Under the pieces are notes generated by a model. That model worked only from the letters and a program-made list of their open reading frames with translations, was not told the DNA's origin and did no database searches. From NCBI RefSeq assembly GCF_902686445.1, contig NC_062213.1, forward strand, positions 5,701,241 through 5,765,240: a DNA stretch of 64,000 bases, written 5' to 3'. The position numbers and the translations under genes are program-made. Shown in pieces: positions 34,441 through 46,239 of this stretch (the stretch's first letter is position 1; every line of letters begins with the position of its first letter). The stretch comes from Sciurus carolinensis (Eukaryota; Chordata; Mammalia; Rodentia; Sciuridae).

Positions 34441-35919
34441 GTGTCCTAGACTCTGTTTCATTGTCATAGGTCCACTTGACTGAGCTGCAGGAAAGGTATT
34501 CACAGTGAGGAAAGGCCTGGCTGGAAATGCAGGGTTCCCACCCTCTCCCTGACCATGCCACTGTGGGGTCCAGGGCACGTCTACCCTGTTTGTCAGTTTT
34601 ATTGAATTGTCTGTCAACTCCTGTTCATCCTCCAGTGTGTCCTCTGTGGTGATAGGATGGTTCCTGTAAGAATTTTTCTCTTGCAGACAGCATGATGCTA
34701 AACGTTCTCAGTAAAGGCTGTTTAAGGGACACGGAAGGAGAGAGAGGCTTCTCCTGCAGGTGGCATAGATGCTGCCCGTGAGGGCATCTCTGTAGCAGCC
34801 TTTGCACAGTCCTTTGCTGACCTCACAGCCCACGTGGCCTGGTGCTCACTTTCTGAGGGCCTTCAGTGGGCCTTCCCCTGCCAACACCTATTACCTCTGC
34901 TCACCCAGCCCTCCAGAGGCTTGCCTTCTGGGGCCTCCTCCCAGACAACAGGCACTCCAGTACGGCCCACAGTGCACCCCATCGCTTCTCCATACCCCAC
35001 ACCTGCCCTCTAACATGCACGTCTGCCAGGACCTTCTCACCCACCACTGGGGTGCAGCTGTGCCCTCTGCAGTGGGCTCTGGACCCCGCTTTGGGGAAGA
35101 CTGCCCTCCAAACCTTCTCCCGTGGCCCTCACTCAGTTCTAGCTCCATTCTCTAGAGTTATTTTTAATTCTTCTTATGGCCTCCTAAGAATTTATTTACC
35201 CTTTCTCTTGTTGAAGTCATTGTGTGGTTTCTGTCACCTGATTTGTCCCTAATTGATATATCTTTGAATCTACATTTTCTTTTCTTGAACAGGAAGAAAT
35301 TTTATAAAATCCATTCCGATTGCTCTCTCCTCTTACATTTTACAGATTGCAATATAGTGTTTTAAGATTTGATATGATAGCATAGTCAATGCTTAAAATC
35401 TGAATCAGGCTTCCCATTTTATCCAACAAGAAAAAAATGATCATTATCTAATATCCCTCCCTGATAAATACTTTAGGAATGTTATTTTTAATGGGACTTA
35501 AAACTCATTGAACATGGTTGTATAATTGTGCAACGTTTTTATTTCTATTAGTAATATGTTTTGTGTCTAGACTACTTCAGTAAGTGAATGACTGGTATTA
35601 ATAAATTTAAAACATGTAAATGATCAACAAATTACAGCTCCTTGTACTGAGAAGATGGGCTCAAAGTAAAATACCCAATGAGTGCGTAATCTAGATGCCA
35701 AGTAGATGAATCCTCTGCTGTGAGTCTCCTAGTGAAAAGCAAGCTGCAGAGTGCAGGGTCAGTCAGCAGGGGGCAGCACGTGGAGTCAGGCTTCTCATAT
35801 TTAAAATGCTCATTGTGTATAACATATGTAAGTAGACGTCTGTCTGTACTTGCTCTTGGACCTTTGTCCTAGACAAAAGAGTTCATATCACCGTGCAGAA
35901 AAGTCCTTGACTTAGCACT
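34441..35919. other. Unassigned noncoding DNA
   Basis: Frames of 117-128 codons at 34802-35252 overlap in two phases with a reverse frame; none is recognisable. The only short site of note is a CTCF-like motif at 35763-35776. Confidence 0.45.
35763..35776 (+). promoter_or_regulatory. CTCF-like core motif
   Basis: 'tcagcagggggcag' matches 13 of 14 positions of the CTCF core consensus CCASYAGRKGGCRS. One of three such plus-oriented sites in the window. Chance occurrence in 64 kb is quite possible. Confidence 0.3.
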
Positions 35920-36240
35920 TTCAGGATGCTACCACAAAACCCCATCGACCTGGTGGCTTACAAACTCAAGCATTTTCTGACAGCTCTGGAGACTGGGGAG
36001 TCTAAGATCAAGACACCTGGAAAGAAGTGTCCTCTCACTGTGACTTCACGAGGTGCTACAGAGGCAAGGCCACTCTCTGGGATGTTCCCTACAGGGACTT
36101 AATCTCATTTATGAGACGCCCCCTCCCCCAGAGATATCAACATCCAGAAACCACACCTAATTCTAATTCTGTCACATTGGTGATTAGGTTTTCAACCTAA
36201 GAATTTTGAGAGGACCCAAATAGTTAGCCTACATTATTCC
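35920..36240 (-). mobile_element. MLT1-like MaLR LTR (antisense)
   Basis: 'aggatgctaccacaaaaccc', 'ctggtggcttacaaactcaa', 'gacagctctggagactgggg', 'agtctaagatcaagacacct' and 'ttctgtcacattggtgatta' are the reverse-complement order of MLT1-type LTRs. It is solo, with no internal part. Confidence 0.75.
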
Positions 36241-37299
36241 TATTGAGTTTGCAATAAAGCTACATATTTAGGATATAATCTGAGCCAATTTGTCATTTGA
36301 TGAACAATTGCTCTCCTTTGCCCTAAGGGTATGCCCAATTCTTGAAAGCATTTGTTAACTTATTAACTTATTAGCACATTCATTAACATATTGAAACCTT
36401 CATCGACTTACTCCTTAAGTTTTTTATTGATCTGTTCCATTTTATCCATCATGGGTCTTGCGCTCCTTCCTTCCTGCATGAAACAGGCCGTCGCACTGCA
36501 AAGGGGCTTCACTAGGTGCCAGGGTCACACAGCATGCTTGGTTGCACCTCTTTCCACTGGAGGTGCCTGGGTACTGAACAGGGTCACTCTGGGTATGGGA
36601 TGCTTGCCCTGGAGGGCAGATGAAGTCTGGTGGCCCCTTAGTGGGCAGGAAGGACTGCTCTTCGGCCATGAGTGCACAATCAACACAGGCATGGAAAGAT
36701 CAAGGGCAGCAGACTAACCCTAAGCCAGGCTCCCGAGAGAAGGCAGGGATGAGTGCTGGCTGGGAAACTGGAATCCACGGTCAGAGAAGACCGTGCATGT
36801 GAGCAGGGGAGCTGGGAGTCCACAACAGCAGGAGACGCGTGGAAAGGCAGCCAGTTGTCAGTGGGGACGGTGGAGGGTGAGGCCATCACCAGTCTGGGTC
36901 CACAGGCCTTTAGACTGACATGCACTCGCTGGTCTGCCACGGAAAGGGGTCTTGGGAAAAGGCCATCCAGAAGCTGTCCTTGGATGTGATGGGAGATTCG
37001 CTACTTCCACTTGACTAGGTGAAGGAAAAGACTATTTCTTGGTGCATCTTGCAGCTGTTTCCAGCTTAGAGTGGCATAAAGACTGTGTGCCCACCTCGGG
37101 CACCTCCTAGGTTAGCATCCCTGCACATACTCACATGGTTCACTGGCATCTGGGACTCCCTGCAGCAGGCCAGCCTCAGGAAGGGTGTTGACCACATATC
37201 GCTAGGCTGGAAAACTCAAAATTAAAAATTCAAACCACGGTTTCTCCTGAGTGTGTATTGGGTTTTCGTCACTATGAAGTCAAAAAGATTATGAGTCAG
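36241..37299. other. Unassigned noncoding DNA
   Basis: Frames at 36391-36989 overlap in several phases without a recognisable domain. Confidence 0.45.
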
Positions 37300-37475
37300 A
37301 GACTGTGTGCGTGTGTCTATGTATCTGTGTGTCTGTGTGTATGTATTTTTGTGTGTCCTATCTCTCTATGGGGATATCCTGTCTGTCTGTGTGTCCTCTT
37401 CTCTGTGCCTCTATCCTGTGTCTGTGTGCCCTCTCTGTGGGTTTGTCTGTATGTCCTATCTGTGTGCATGTGTGT

Positions 37476-37516
<41 letters not shown>

Positions 37517-37556
37517 CTATCCGTTCTTTTTCTGCGGAGCCCTGGCTAATATAAAG
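37300..37556 (+). repeat. Variable TG/CTGT simple repeat ending in an LTR-like terminus
   Basis: TG-rich text with interspersed TCTG words (37300-37468), then a purer (TG)n run at 37469-37514. It ends in 'ttctgcggagccctggctaa', which resembles the terminal part of an old LTR ('ggttctgtttctctggagaa' ... 'ccctgactaa'). Such LTRs have a TA-rich tract near this end, from which a TG array could expand. That origin is inference. Confidence 0.6.
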
Positions 37557-39559
37557 GATATCTGCACTACTTTCCTAAACAACAGGAATTCATTCTCTTG
37601 AGAGTCTGGATGCCAGAATTCTACACTCCAGGTGCCACATTTGGATTCCACGTGGGGCAGCATCTTGGATCTGCTGCCTCTACGCACTCTTCCTTCCTGA
37701 GTGTCCATGTCTCCTTTCGTGGGTTTTCTTCAGACACTCCTTGCTGGATTTGACCTCACCCTCCCATGGAATAATGTGACTTTGAAATCCTCAATCACAC
37801 TAGCAAGAACCCTTTTACCAAATAAGTTCTGGGTGGATATACCTTACAGAGACCACAAATGAACACATTACGACATACCAAGAGCATACAAACTAAGCCA
37901 GGTTTGAAGTAAAAAGTAACCAGGAATGCAACGGGACAGTTCCTGGGTAAATCCAGCAGCCATGACCCAGGGTCCCTGCAGGCTTAGGAGTGAGATGGAA
38001 TTCCTATGGAGGATTTCAGAACGGGAGGACATCTCAATCATAGAATGGGGCCATAAACTAAGTTTTAAGTACAATAGCTTATTGGACAGGGGATGCTAAA
38101 AATTATTCACAGAAGAGTAAGAAGTTCAGCAAGAGGAAGGAAGTTCACACAAGTGAGTTATGAGAGAAATAGCACCCTGTAACTGGAACGTAACTCCATG
38201 AAGAAATCCTGGATTGAATGTGCAACACGCACAGGGCCAGCCCTGTTGGGAGGAGAGGGAGATGGGGTGAGCGAGATGGGTGTGTTCCCCAACTCCCACC
38301 AGTCGCTGGTTGAGAAAACACTGCATTAACCCTGTGCCACCATGAGCTCATCCCTTGGGTTGGCAATGTGGTCCTGATAGCTAACGAAACCCCACAGGGA
38401 AAGATGCAGAGACTGTGGGCTGGAGATTGGTCATTGTGCACCGCAGGGCAGTGTAGGGTGTACGAGCAGGTCACCAAGAGCACCTTCTGTACCCATTCAT
38501 GACATATTTGCAATAGCGATCAGTTGTTATTTTATTCGTTGCTAATACAGCACAAGGGATGAGATTAGGCAGGCACTGTTAGCAAGAAAATTCATTTGCA
38601 GATTGCATCAAACATAGGAGCTCAGCAAGTGTTAGTTTTATCCTCACGTTTTTCTTCCTTATAAATTAAATTATAATCATTCATTTAAATGCCAGTTTTT
38701 CCCAATGGCTTAGGAACTCTGGGGGCATGATGTGCAGAAGCTCTCAGAACACTCTTCAAAACATAGCAGGGACCCAGTATAACTTATTGTCAGTCCTTCT
38801 GCCCTCTTTCCCCAGGTTAAAGTCAAATAATATGTGGGAAATGAGGGCCAAAAAGGCCCAGGAAAATAGGACTATGGTATTGGTAACCAAATGGCTTTCT
38901 TGTTAAATTTCCATTATTCAAGCCGGGGACCATCTTCCTGGAAGGTTCTGGATATAGTTTAATTTCTATTTGAGATGCTCCTGGATGGAGATCTCTGGGT
39001 GAGGTCCAGGCAGCCACTGCCTCATCAATTTACCCAGGGCCTCTTGGAAATATCGACAGTCTGGGTGTGCAGCACTCTGAAGGGAATTTCTATTAGTGAG
39101 ATGAGCTACAGTGAGGGTGACAATCTTTTTAGTGTCATTAGGGTAAATGAGGTGGTAATGGAAGTGCAGATTATAGCAACTTCAATCATTTATTTTGCAC
39201 TCCCCCATCAGGGTTGCTTTTACAAACAGCCAGCATCCTTAATTGAAATGTAAATGAATGATAAATTATGAAAAATGTATTATGAAAGTAAAAACATGGC
39301 CCAAATAAAAGATCAGAAATGAAAGGTTTTATGAAGTTGAGAAAATGAGCCTGAAATGTTAATTGCTTGGCAGGGAAGAGCTCACGTCGCCGTCAGTAGG
39401 GAGGGAGTGAGGGGAGAAGTCATGTCCCCCATGGTTCCTGGAATCTGTCCCTGCCTTTCCTTCTCTGCTCTGGAAGGAGCAGAGCCTGTGTTTGGAGCCA
39501 ACTTGTCCTCCAAGATCCAGTCCCAAGAAAAGACAAGGAAGACCGAATTATAGGTTTTG
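37557..39559. other. Unassigned DNA with a weak LTR remnant
   Basis: About 37740-37890 ('aatcctcaatcacactagca') may be an old antisense LTR. The rest, including the reverse 122-codon frame at 38145-38513, is not recognised. Confidence 0.4.
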
Positions 39560-39735
39560 TTTTGTTTTGTTTATTTCCAGTTAATTTTTTTTAATTTTTA
39601 AAATTTTATTTGTTCTAATTAGTTGTTCATGACAGTAGAATGCATTTATACATTTTGATAGATCATACATAAATAGAGTGTAATCTCTTATTTTTCTGAT
39701 TATACATATTGTAGTTTTATATATTCACAAATATA
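39560..39735 (-). mobile_element. Sciurid L1 3' end (antisense)
   Basis: 'tttatttgttctaattagtt', 'gttcatgacagtagaatgca', 'tttatacattttgatagatc', 'atacataaatagagtgtaat' agree closely with 22893-23075. The T/A-rich stretch before it is the reversed tail. Truncated. Confidence 0.8.
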
Positions 39736-40086
39736 CCACAATGAAACCCACCATTTCCTGTGATTAATATGCATCAGTTTAAAAAAGAAGGAGAGGAAGG
39801 TACTGGGGAGCTGGGAGGGATGCTCTGGGGTTATCAGGACGTGGTAGCCCTTTGGATGACTGAAAATAGATTTGAAGTAGACACAATTTCCTCCAATTCC
39901 ATCTCATTCCTTCGCATGGTAAGGGTGTCTCCATGTGTGCAGGGAGCCAGGTCCTGGGTCATATGGGGAGCCATTTCTTTTTCTTTAGAATCCCCTGGTA
40001 CTTAGCTATCAACTGTGCATGGCAGAGTGCTCATAAAGGGAGCACATTAGCCTCCCCTGTCTACTGTCCCATCTCTACCAACATAT
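39736..40086. other. Unassigned noncoding DNA
   Basis: Short forward frame 39760-40005 without a domain; nothing else recognised. Confidence 0.45.
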
Positions 40087-40440
40087 GGCTGAAAACAACA
40101 AAATTAAATTGTCTTGAAATTCTGGAAGCCAGTGTTCATCCTCTGTCTGAGAAGACTGAAGTTCAGGTGTCGACAGAGCTGGTCCCTTCTGGTGGCTCCA
40201 GGGGAGAACCTGTTTCCTCACCTTCTAGAGACTCCCCGCCCCCAGCCCGTTCCTCAAGTCACACTCTTCCACCTTCATCCTCATCTCGCCCGCCCTTTCA
40301 CTCTGACGCCCCACACTTCTCTCCTAACAGGGCCCTTGTGATCATGCTGTGGTGGCCTGACATGGAGAGTGATCTCTAATATCTTTAAGCTAATCACATG
40401 TGCAAAACCCCTCTTCATGTTCCTGGACATCACAGGGCCT
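40087..40440 (-). mobile_element. MaLR-like LTR (antisense)
   Basis: 'aattgtcttgaaattctgga', 'ggtggctccaggggagaacc', 'tgtttcctcaccttctagag' and 'gggcccttgtgatcatgctg' follow the reverse-complement order of an MLT-type LTR. The frames at 39933-40379 read through it and are not genes. Confidence 0.6.
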
Positions 40441-40904
40441 TTGTTCACAGGCTTACCACAGGAAGGTATTCGAATGTTCTTCACCAATGGGACTAATCTC
40501 GAAGGTGATGCTGAAGTACCTGTGTTCCTCTCACACAATTGTCTGATGCAGAGAAAAGGAAAAGGAAGATAAATGATTCTGGAAATACAAGCCCACAAGA
40601 CTTCTCCAGGGGGGCTTCTGCTGAGAGAATGAAGAAGGAGCAGAATTCAGAGCAGAATTGGCTTGTCCCAGTCATTTAGCCTTCTGATTATTAATTCCAG
40701 ACGCCTGCAAAGCGATGGATACTGTATGCTAAAAAATGAACATGAGTCAGAAAGGCCCTACCTCTAAGAAGCATGGGGAGCAGAGAAGTCAGAGATTAAA
40801 GAAGGTCCTCATTTGGAGGTTGTTCAGCTGATCTCCACTGAAGTCCTCCGCAGGGCACAGGATGCTCTGAGATAGTGAAACTGTCTTACTGCACATGATT
40901 TTTC
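40441..40904. other. Unassigned noncoding DNA
   Basis: Nothing recognised. Confidence 0.45.
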
Positions 40905-40990
40905 TTCTGAGCGTGAATTTTGTCACTCACTGATCATATGATGTTGGGTAAACAGCCTCACCTCTCTGCCTCTATGATTTCCCAGGTGTG
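40905..40990 (+). repeat. MIR fragment
   Basis: 'tatgatgttgggtaaacagc' and 'ctcacctctctgcctctatg' resemble the MIR core. Confidence 0.55.
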
Positions 40991-41164
40991 CAATGGAATT
41001 CTTTTAAGGAGAACATAATTCTATCAGTGGAAATACTGATTTTTTTTTTCACAGACAGTTTCAAAGCACCAGCTAATATAGGTTTATTATTGTTTTTTCT
41101 GTAGTTATCATAAGTTCCCGCTTTTGAAAGAAAGTCATAAAAGAGAATAAAGACTGAAGAGCAT

Positions 41165-41560
41165 GAGCAAGTGTCAGATTCTTGGCAGGATCCAAGGTCA
41201 ACAACTTCAATGGTGGAAGTGTCTACTCCTGAGGAGAAGGAAGTGACCCCAGTGTCTGAGGCCAACATCAGGTGGAATTTCCAGAGTATGGGCCCTGCCT
41301 GCCTGGTGGAGCTGAGACAGCTCGTCTCACCTCTGGTGGTCAGAGCACAAGTTACACCATCAGCTCCCCTGGGTCTCAGGGTCTTCAGATTTGCACTAAA
41401 TTATACCACTGGCTCTCCTGACTTCCTCAGCCTCCATATGCATGTGAGCCAGTCATCATTGTAAAAGCCTCTATCAGTGAATAAATAGATTGATGGTTGA
41501 TTGATTGATAGGTAGCCCACTGGTTCTGTTTTTCTAGAAAATCCTGATAAGTGGCTAATC
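41165..41560 (+). mobile_element. Old MaLR-like LTR
   Basis: The order 'tggctctcctgacttcctca', 'gcctccatatgcatgtgagc', 'aataaatagattgatggttg', 'ctggttctgtttttctagaa', 'aatcctgataagtgg' matches an old LTR ending in the 'ctggagaaccctgactaa' terminus. The TA-like tract has become a GATT/GATG repeat. Confidence 0.55.
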
Positions 41561-41572
41561 AGAATATCCTGC

Positions 41573-41733
41573 TTCCTCCCTTCTTCCCTCCCTCCCTCCC
41601 TTCCTTCCTTCCTCCCTTCTTCCCTCCCTCCCTCCCTTCCTTCCTTCCTCCCTTCTTCCCTCCCTCCCTCCCTTCCTTCCTTCCTCCCTTCTTCCCTCCC
41701 TCCCTCCCTCTCTTCCTTCCTTCCTTCCTTCCT
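41573..41733 (+). repeat. Pyrimidine minisatellite, period 36
   Basis: About four copies of a 36-bp C/T-only unit built from CCTT, CCCT and CTTC words (for example 'cctcccttcttccctccctc' followed by the CCCT/CCTT tail). Almost no purine occurs on the plus strand over 160 bp. The PPSLPSFLPPFF repeat protein of the open frame at 41551-41766 is a translation of this repeat, not a gene. Confidence 0.95.
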
Positions 41734-41739
41734 AGTAAA

Positions 41740-42089
41740 GGCAAATTAATCTGCTTGCTTAATTGAATTTTCCTTTCAATCTAAACCATCAGTCTGTAAA
41801 AGCAATCTGAACCAAATAGATAAGAAAGACCAAAACATTTTCCTGGGATAATGAACAAGTAGAAACACAAATGCTCTACCTGCTACATGTTTTTAAAGTC
41901 ATTTTCCTCACTGTGCTTGCTTGTGAGAATTCTTTGCACTTTCATCCTTTTGAACTTTTATATTCTCTCTCCTCTACCTAAGTTTTTGTATGTTCCCTGG
42001 TTTCATTTCTCATCTGGTGTATCAGGAAAAAGAAAAAAAAAGAAAACAACCTGATATCTATGTAAGTCTCAGAGAAAACAAACCCAGAG
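41740..42089. other. Unassigned noncoding DNA
   Basis: AT-rich with an A-rich run at 42027-42046. Nothing recognised. Confidence 0.45.
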
Positions 42090-42391
42090 AAAAATCAATG
42101 AACGGGCGAATAAGGCTATTTGTGCTCTTGATACTGCATCGATATGCCGATCTGTCACCGCGTCTATTTGAGGGCCGCCTTTCACTCACAGCTGTCGGCG
42201 GACCCAGCCCTCATGATGAGAGTGATGTCATGGGGCATCGTCTTAACCGCTGGACCTGTGCCTGTGTGAGCAGCGCCTCCCAATCCACGGTCATAACCTT
42301 CGGTTTTGCTTTCTATGCCCTGAAGTCCACACAAAATCTGCCCTGGAGACGTGCCCATTCTTCCACGCTGCGTCTGGAAGTCCAGAAATAG
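42090..42391. other. CpG-rich unique block
   Basis: Roughly 18-19 CpG sites in 300 bp, about as many as base composition predicts, whereas most of the window is strongly CpG-depleted. It contains 'gcatcgatatgccgatctgt', 'caccgcgtctatttgagggc' and a CRE-like 'tgatgtcat'. The forward frame 41990-42391 (133 codons) crosses it without a recognisable domain. Enhancer, small exon or recent insertion are the options. Confidence 0.5.
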
Positions 42392-42464
42392 TTACCTGTG
42401 GGATTTCTGCTCATTATCTTCGAATATTTCTAAAAACCCCACTGGAGGCTATCTAAAAAATAAG
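42392..42464. other. Unassigned DNA
   Basis: Short stretch linking the CpG-rich block to an old L1; nothing recognised. Confidence 0.4.
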
Positions 42465-42915
42465 GTAAAATTCACATATCATCTAATTCACTCTTCATAG
42501 ATGTTCAACTCAGTGAATGCTGGTATATTTTCAAAATACTACAGCCTTCACCACTATCCATTTCTAAGCATTTCCATTATCTTCAAAAGAGACCTAGGAC
42601 TCATCAGCCACCACTTCTCATTCTCCCCTCCTCCCACCTCCTGGCAGTTAAGAATCTACTTTTTGTCTGTATGAATTTTCCCATTGTGGAAATTTGCTAG
42701 AAGTCGAATCATAAAAATGTGGTGTTGTGTATCTTGCTTCTTTCACTTGGCATCATGTTTTTTAAGATATCTCCATCCTGCAATATGCTTAGCACTTCAT
42801 TTATGCTCCTGGCTAAATAATATTCCATCACCTGGATGTATATATTCTTTGTATCAGGTCATTCACAGGTGGAATTTTGATTGCTACTAGTTTTATCTCT
42901 TGCAAATAATGTACT
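42465..42915 (-). mobile_element. Old LINE-1 3' part (antisense)
   Basis: 'taaggtaaaattcacatatc', 'cagccttcaccactatccat', 'cacctcctggcagttaagaa', 'tctactttttgtctgtatga', 'cttgcttctttcacttggca', 'aataatattccatcacctgg' and 'atgtatatattctttgtatc' follow an L1M 3' region in reverse complement. It is decayed, with no coding frame. Confidence 0.8.
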
Positions 42916-42940
42916 ATGATAGCTCACATATAAGATTTGG

Positions 42941-43028
42941 GTAATATATATATTATATATATTATATATATTTTTTTTTTGTTTATATATATATATTTTT
43001 TGTTTGTGTGTGTGTGTGTGTGTGTGTG
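42941..43028. repeat. TA/T/TG simple repeat cluster
   Basis: (TA)n and (ATATT)n text (42941-42967), T-runs, 'tatatatatata', then (TG)n up to 43028. It abuts an antisense ID element, so part of it probably grew from that SINE's reversed tail. Confidence 0.9.
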
Positions 43029-43098
43029 CTAGGGATTGAACCCAGGGCCTTGTGCTCCCAAGGCAAGCACTCTACCAACTGAGCGCTATCCCAGCCCT
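43029..43098 (-). repeat. ID SINE (antisense)
   Basis: The plus strand reads 'ctagggattgaacccagggc', 'cttgtgctcccaaggcaagc', 'actctaccaactgagcgcta', 'tcccagccct', the reverse complement of the ID body. B-box bases (GATTGAACCC in reverse) are nearly intact. Confidence 0.85.
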
Positions 43099-43309
43099 AC
43101 ATATATTTTTAATTTGGGGGGTCATTCAGTTGGGTGTGTAATATCTGGGTGTGTAAACCTATTCAAGTTTTTGAGGAAAAGAGATTTTCTGATTGACTCC
43201 AGAGTCAGGCTGGCAGGAGTGTCTATGGAGGCTTCAGTTTAGAAGGTAGAGTCTGAAAGAGTTACTAATTCTCTGTCTTGGCCTTATCTTTGTCTAGAAA
43301 GACCATTTC
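43099..43309. other. Unassigned DNA
   Basis: Nothing recognised between the ID element and the T-run. Confidence 0.4.
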
Positions 43310-43335
43310 TTTTTTTTTTTTTTTTTTTTTTTTTT
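43310..43335. repeat. Poly(T) tract (26 T)
   Basis: An uninterrupted run of 26 T. It may be the reversed tail of a retrotransposon whose body is not recognisable, or a simple expansion. Confidence 0.95.
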
Positions 43336-44375
43336 GGTGTGGGTATATTTTCAGAACAATGAGGACAGCAAATCCAATGATTCATTCAGAGATGAATCCT
43401 AAAACCTGGTTCATGAGACACCTGGGGCTTGTAGATGAACCCTCATGAAACTTAAATCTTACAGAAGCTTTTTAAATCTCATTTTATTGAAAATTTTGAT
43501 ATAAAGGACTTGTGCACCACCAAGACAACCACTTTTGATTCCTGAACCATCTTGTGACTTTCATTCTCATTATGACAGTGATGTCATTGAGAATTGTATT
43601 AACTGCCATTGGCTAGTGAGGTCGAATATGTAATTAGATTAATGAGATTATGACAGTCTATGAATGCAAGTTTTGAAGATGGTGGGAAACCCAGAACACA
43701 GGCCAGGCAGACCCAGAAGGCTACGTAAGCGTCCAGCTATGTCCCCATGGTGAAGAGAAGTTTTCTTTTAACAAACATCACTTGTCTTGATGACTTTGGG
43801 TTGTTCCTCTGACTTGTATCAGTTTTTACTTTTATTTATTTTATATTAACATTTTACATCATGTGAATAAATATGTTTTGGCTGTAAAGAAGCAAAATAG
43901 CTAGAAACATAAAAAAGGTATTTAAATGTTTTGTTTGAAAATAATTAACATTTTTAAATTGTTACAATGTTCTCTTTAAAATGGAGCAGGCAATTTCTTA
44001 AGTTTGAGAAAGTATTATAAAGATTGTTACTGACATATCTGTTTAGTCTATAAATAATAAATTAACTTAAGGAAAATAAAGGAGTTGAGATTTTAATTTT
44101 CATATGCAGTTGCTGTTCAAGGGAATACATACGTAGGCATTGAAGGTGATAATTCATCTATTGATTGAGGTTATCAGAGACTTCTAATATGTGTTCTAAA
44201 GAGACAGGTAGGTTATATAAATGAATAAAATGGGATGAATATATCTTTTTGGTTATTGGAAAACAAGTCAATGATGAATTGACTTGACATCTGGTCTCAG
44301 AGCTAGAGAGACAACACCGTGGAATGCGCTGACGTGATCAAGGTTGTGCGTAGCCCGCGTCCTGGTTTATTCTGG
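43336..44375. other. Unassigned noncoding DNA
   Basis: AT-rich in parts (43850-44100). No gene or repeat recognised. Confidence 0.45.
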
Positions 44376-44454
44376 TCCTTGGTACTGCGGTTCAGCCCAG
44401 GGTCTCACACTTGCTAATCACACACTTTCCACTGAGCTACACCCCAGCGTCCAA
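44376..44454 (-). repeat. ID-type SINE (antisense, old)
   Basis: 'ccttggtactgcggttcagc', 'ccagggtctcacacttgcta', 'tttccactgagctacacccc', 'agcgtcc' is the reverse complement of a decayed ID body. Confidence 0.75.
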
Positions 44455-46225
44455 CAGCCCATCTCCAGAGGACAGGTGATGAGCTACTACTGCCCAGCAG
44501 GTTTAAATAGTCATGTTGGCTTTGGCCCCAGATGTCACATGACACTTTCCATGGAAGCCAGACAAATCAACAATACTTTCTATAATACCTTTTAACTTTT
44601 GGAACATATTGGCTTAAAACAGCGATTTTTTTTGAGCTTTGAGATCCACATGTGAAACATCCACATACCAGAGTCAGTCGGGGCCACCAGCCTGAATGTC
44701 TGGGATAGACACTCCTTGCATGGCTAGTGGGGACGGAACACTCTTTTCCTCCAGCTGATGGGGAAGTCTTCCACTTGCACTTGGACGAGTGTTGATTAGA
44801 TGAACTCTAAGCCCTGCGTGCCCACTAGCATTGGCAGGTCCCCTTCCCTTGATCTGCAGGTGCCCGTCAGCAGCAGGGCAGCAGCTTCCGGGAGGAGGTA
44901 AGGTAGGAGACCCTCGCAGCAATTGGCTTGCACATTAACAAAGACGGGTTTACCCACAAGAATGTCTCAGAGAAGCAGATACCCTGGATTTAACAAGATA
45001 GAGGTTATGTAATGGTCTGTGTTTGCATTTCACATGTATGTGTCTTTAGGTATCTACTAATTTTTTGATCCATTTTCTTAGAGACCAATATCTACAGAAT
45101 TCTAAGAAACAGGTGTGAATCAGTGTTTTGGACAATAGAGGCATTTCTGACTCTGAGTAAATCCATAGGTATACGAGTTGTAAAGGTGTAGTAACCTTTA
45201 CTACCCTGCGGTGGCAACAGCAGCAGCCAGGGTCCCCCTGTCTCCCAGTGAGGGCCGCCATCATCAGCCCTCTAGCTCTGTGGATGCCATGGAAGTCAGG
45301 GTAGGGTGATCATTTCAAAATAGCTGTCAGAGGAGTTTCAAAAGCAAGATCAATTAATGGAATCATTCAAGGAGAATGGGCCATGAGAAGCAGGTTCCCA
45401 TGTAAAGAGCCTGTTTTGGAATTCATCAGAAAATCCTTCCTTAACATTCTCAGCAAGTTTACATGGTTCCCTGAATCCTAAATTCCAAATGAAAGCAATC
45501 AAGAAATTAAGCAAGACAAAAAATTATAATTCTCTTATAAGCTTTAAAGTTAATCATAAACCTGCAGACTTTGGGTCTTTGAAGCAGTGCCTTGACATCA
45601 ATTCAAAATCAAGAGAAAGAAACACTGACTTGTCATTGAGAATCGAGGTCCACTCCATTGGGTTTACATTGACAGCTGCATAGGGAAGAGAGATGGGCAC
45701 CATCTCAGGACTTGGAGCTGTTTGTCACTGTTGCCATGTTGTGAAAGTGGGTGTGTGACCCTGGAAGGCAAGTCTTGCAAGTAAAATAAACATGAATGAG
45801 CTCCTAGGCAGAGCGCTATATGCAGTGTGTCAGGAAATAAAGACCTTTGCAAGAGAAACCAGTCCTTAAGTTGGCAAGTTTGATGTACAATGAGGACCTA
45901 TTTCTCTCTCTGAAAGCCTTATTTGTTCAAAAAAATGCCTGATCACATTGGGTGATATTTTCCAGGGTTTAATATTTGTGATAGGATACATTTTTTTGTA
46001 CATGCTACCAAACTCAAGTCACCTAGTAAGCACTTTTTCTAGACATTGATAATAGTCAATACAGTTTATTAAGTATCTTAGAAATATTTGAAGAATAACT
46101 TACATTTAGAGATTCTCAACAATCATCCAGAATTCTGACTCCTCATTTCTGAATCGCAAAGGTGGATTTCTGCTGAGAGTCTGAAAGCTCTGAACCCAGG
46201 CCTGATGAAGAGTCCAGAGGAGTCA
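44455..46225. other. Unassigned noncoding DNA
   Basis: No gene seen. The frame at 44674-44922 (reverse) has no recognisable domain. A partially self-complementary stretch lies at 45180-45205 but is too short to interpret. Confidence 0.45.
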
Positions 46226-46239
46226 CCAGGAGGGGGCAG
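46226..46239 (+). promoter_or_regulatory. CTCF-like core motif
   Basis: 'ccaggagggggcag' matches 13 of 14 positions of CCASYAGRKGGCRS. Low specificity on its own. Confidence 0.3.

Noticed and set aside
41551..41766. Frame encoding a repeated PPSLPSFLPPFF protein
   Set aside because: Direct translation of a 36-bp pyrimidine repeat; no start context or conservation argument supports it.
41990..42391. 133-codon frame over the CpG-rich block
   Set aside because: No domain recognised; listed only as a CpG-rich block because coding cannot be shown.
43310..43335. Poly(T) tract as a Pol III terminator or reversed retrogene tail
   Set aside because: No Pol III gene body lies upstream, and no retrogene body is recognisable on either side.
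45180..45205. Partially self-complementary stretch around an 8-bp stem
   Set aside because: Too short and with competing pairings; expected by chance.
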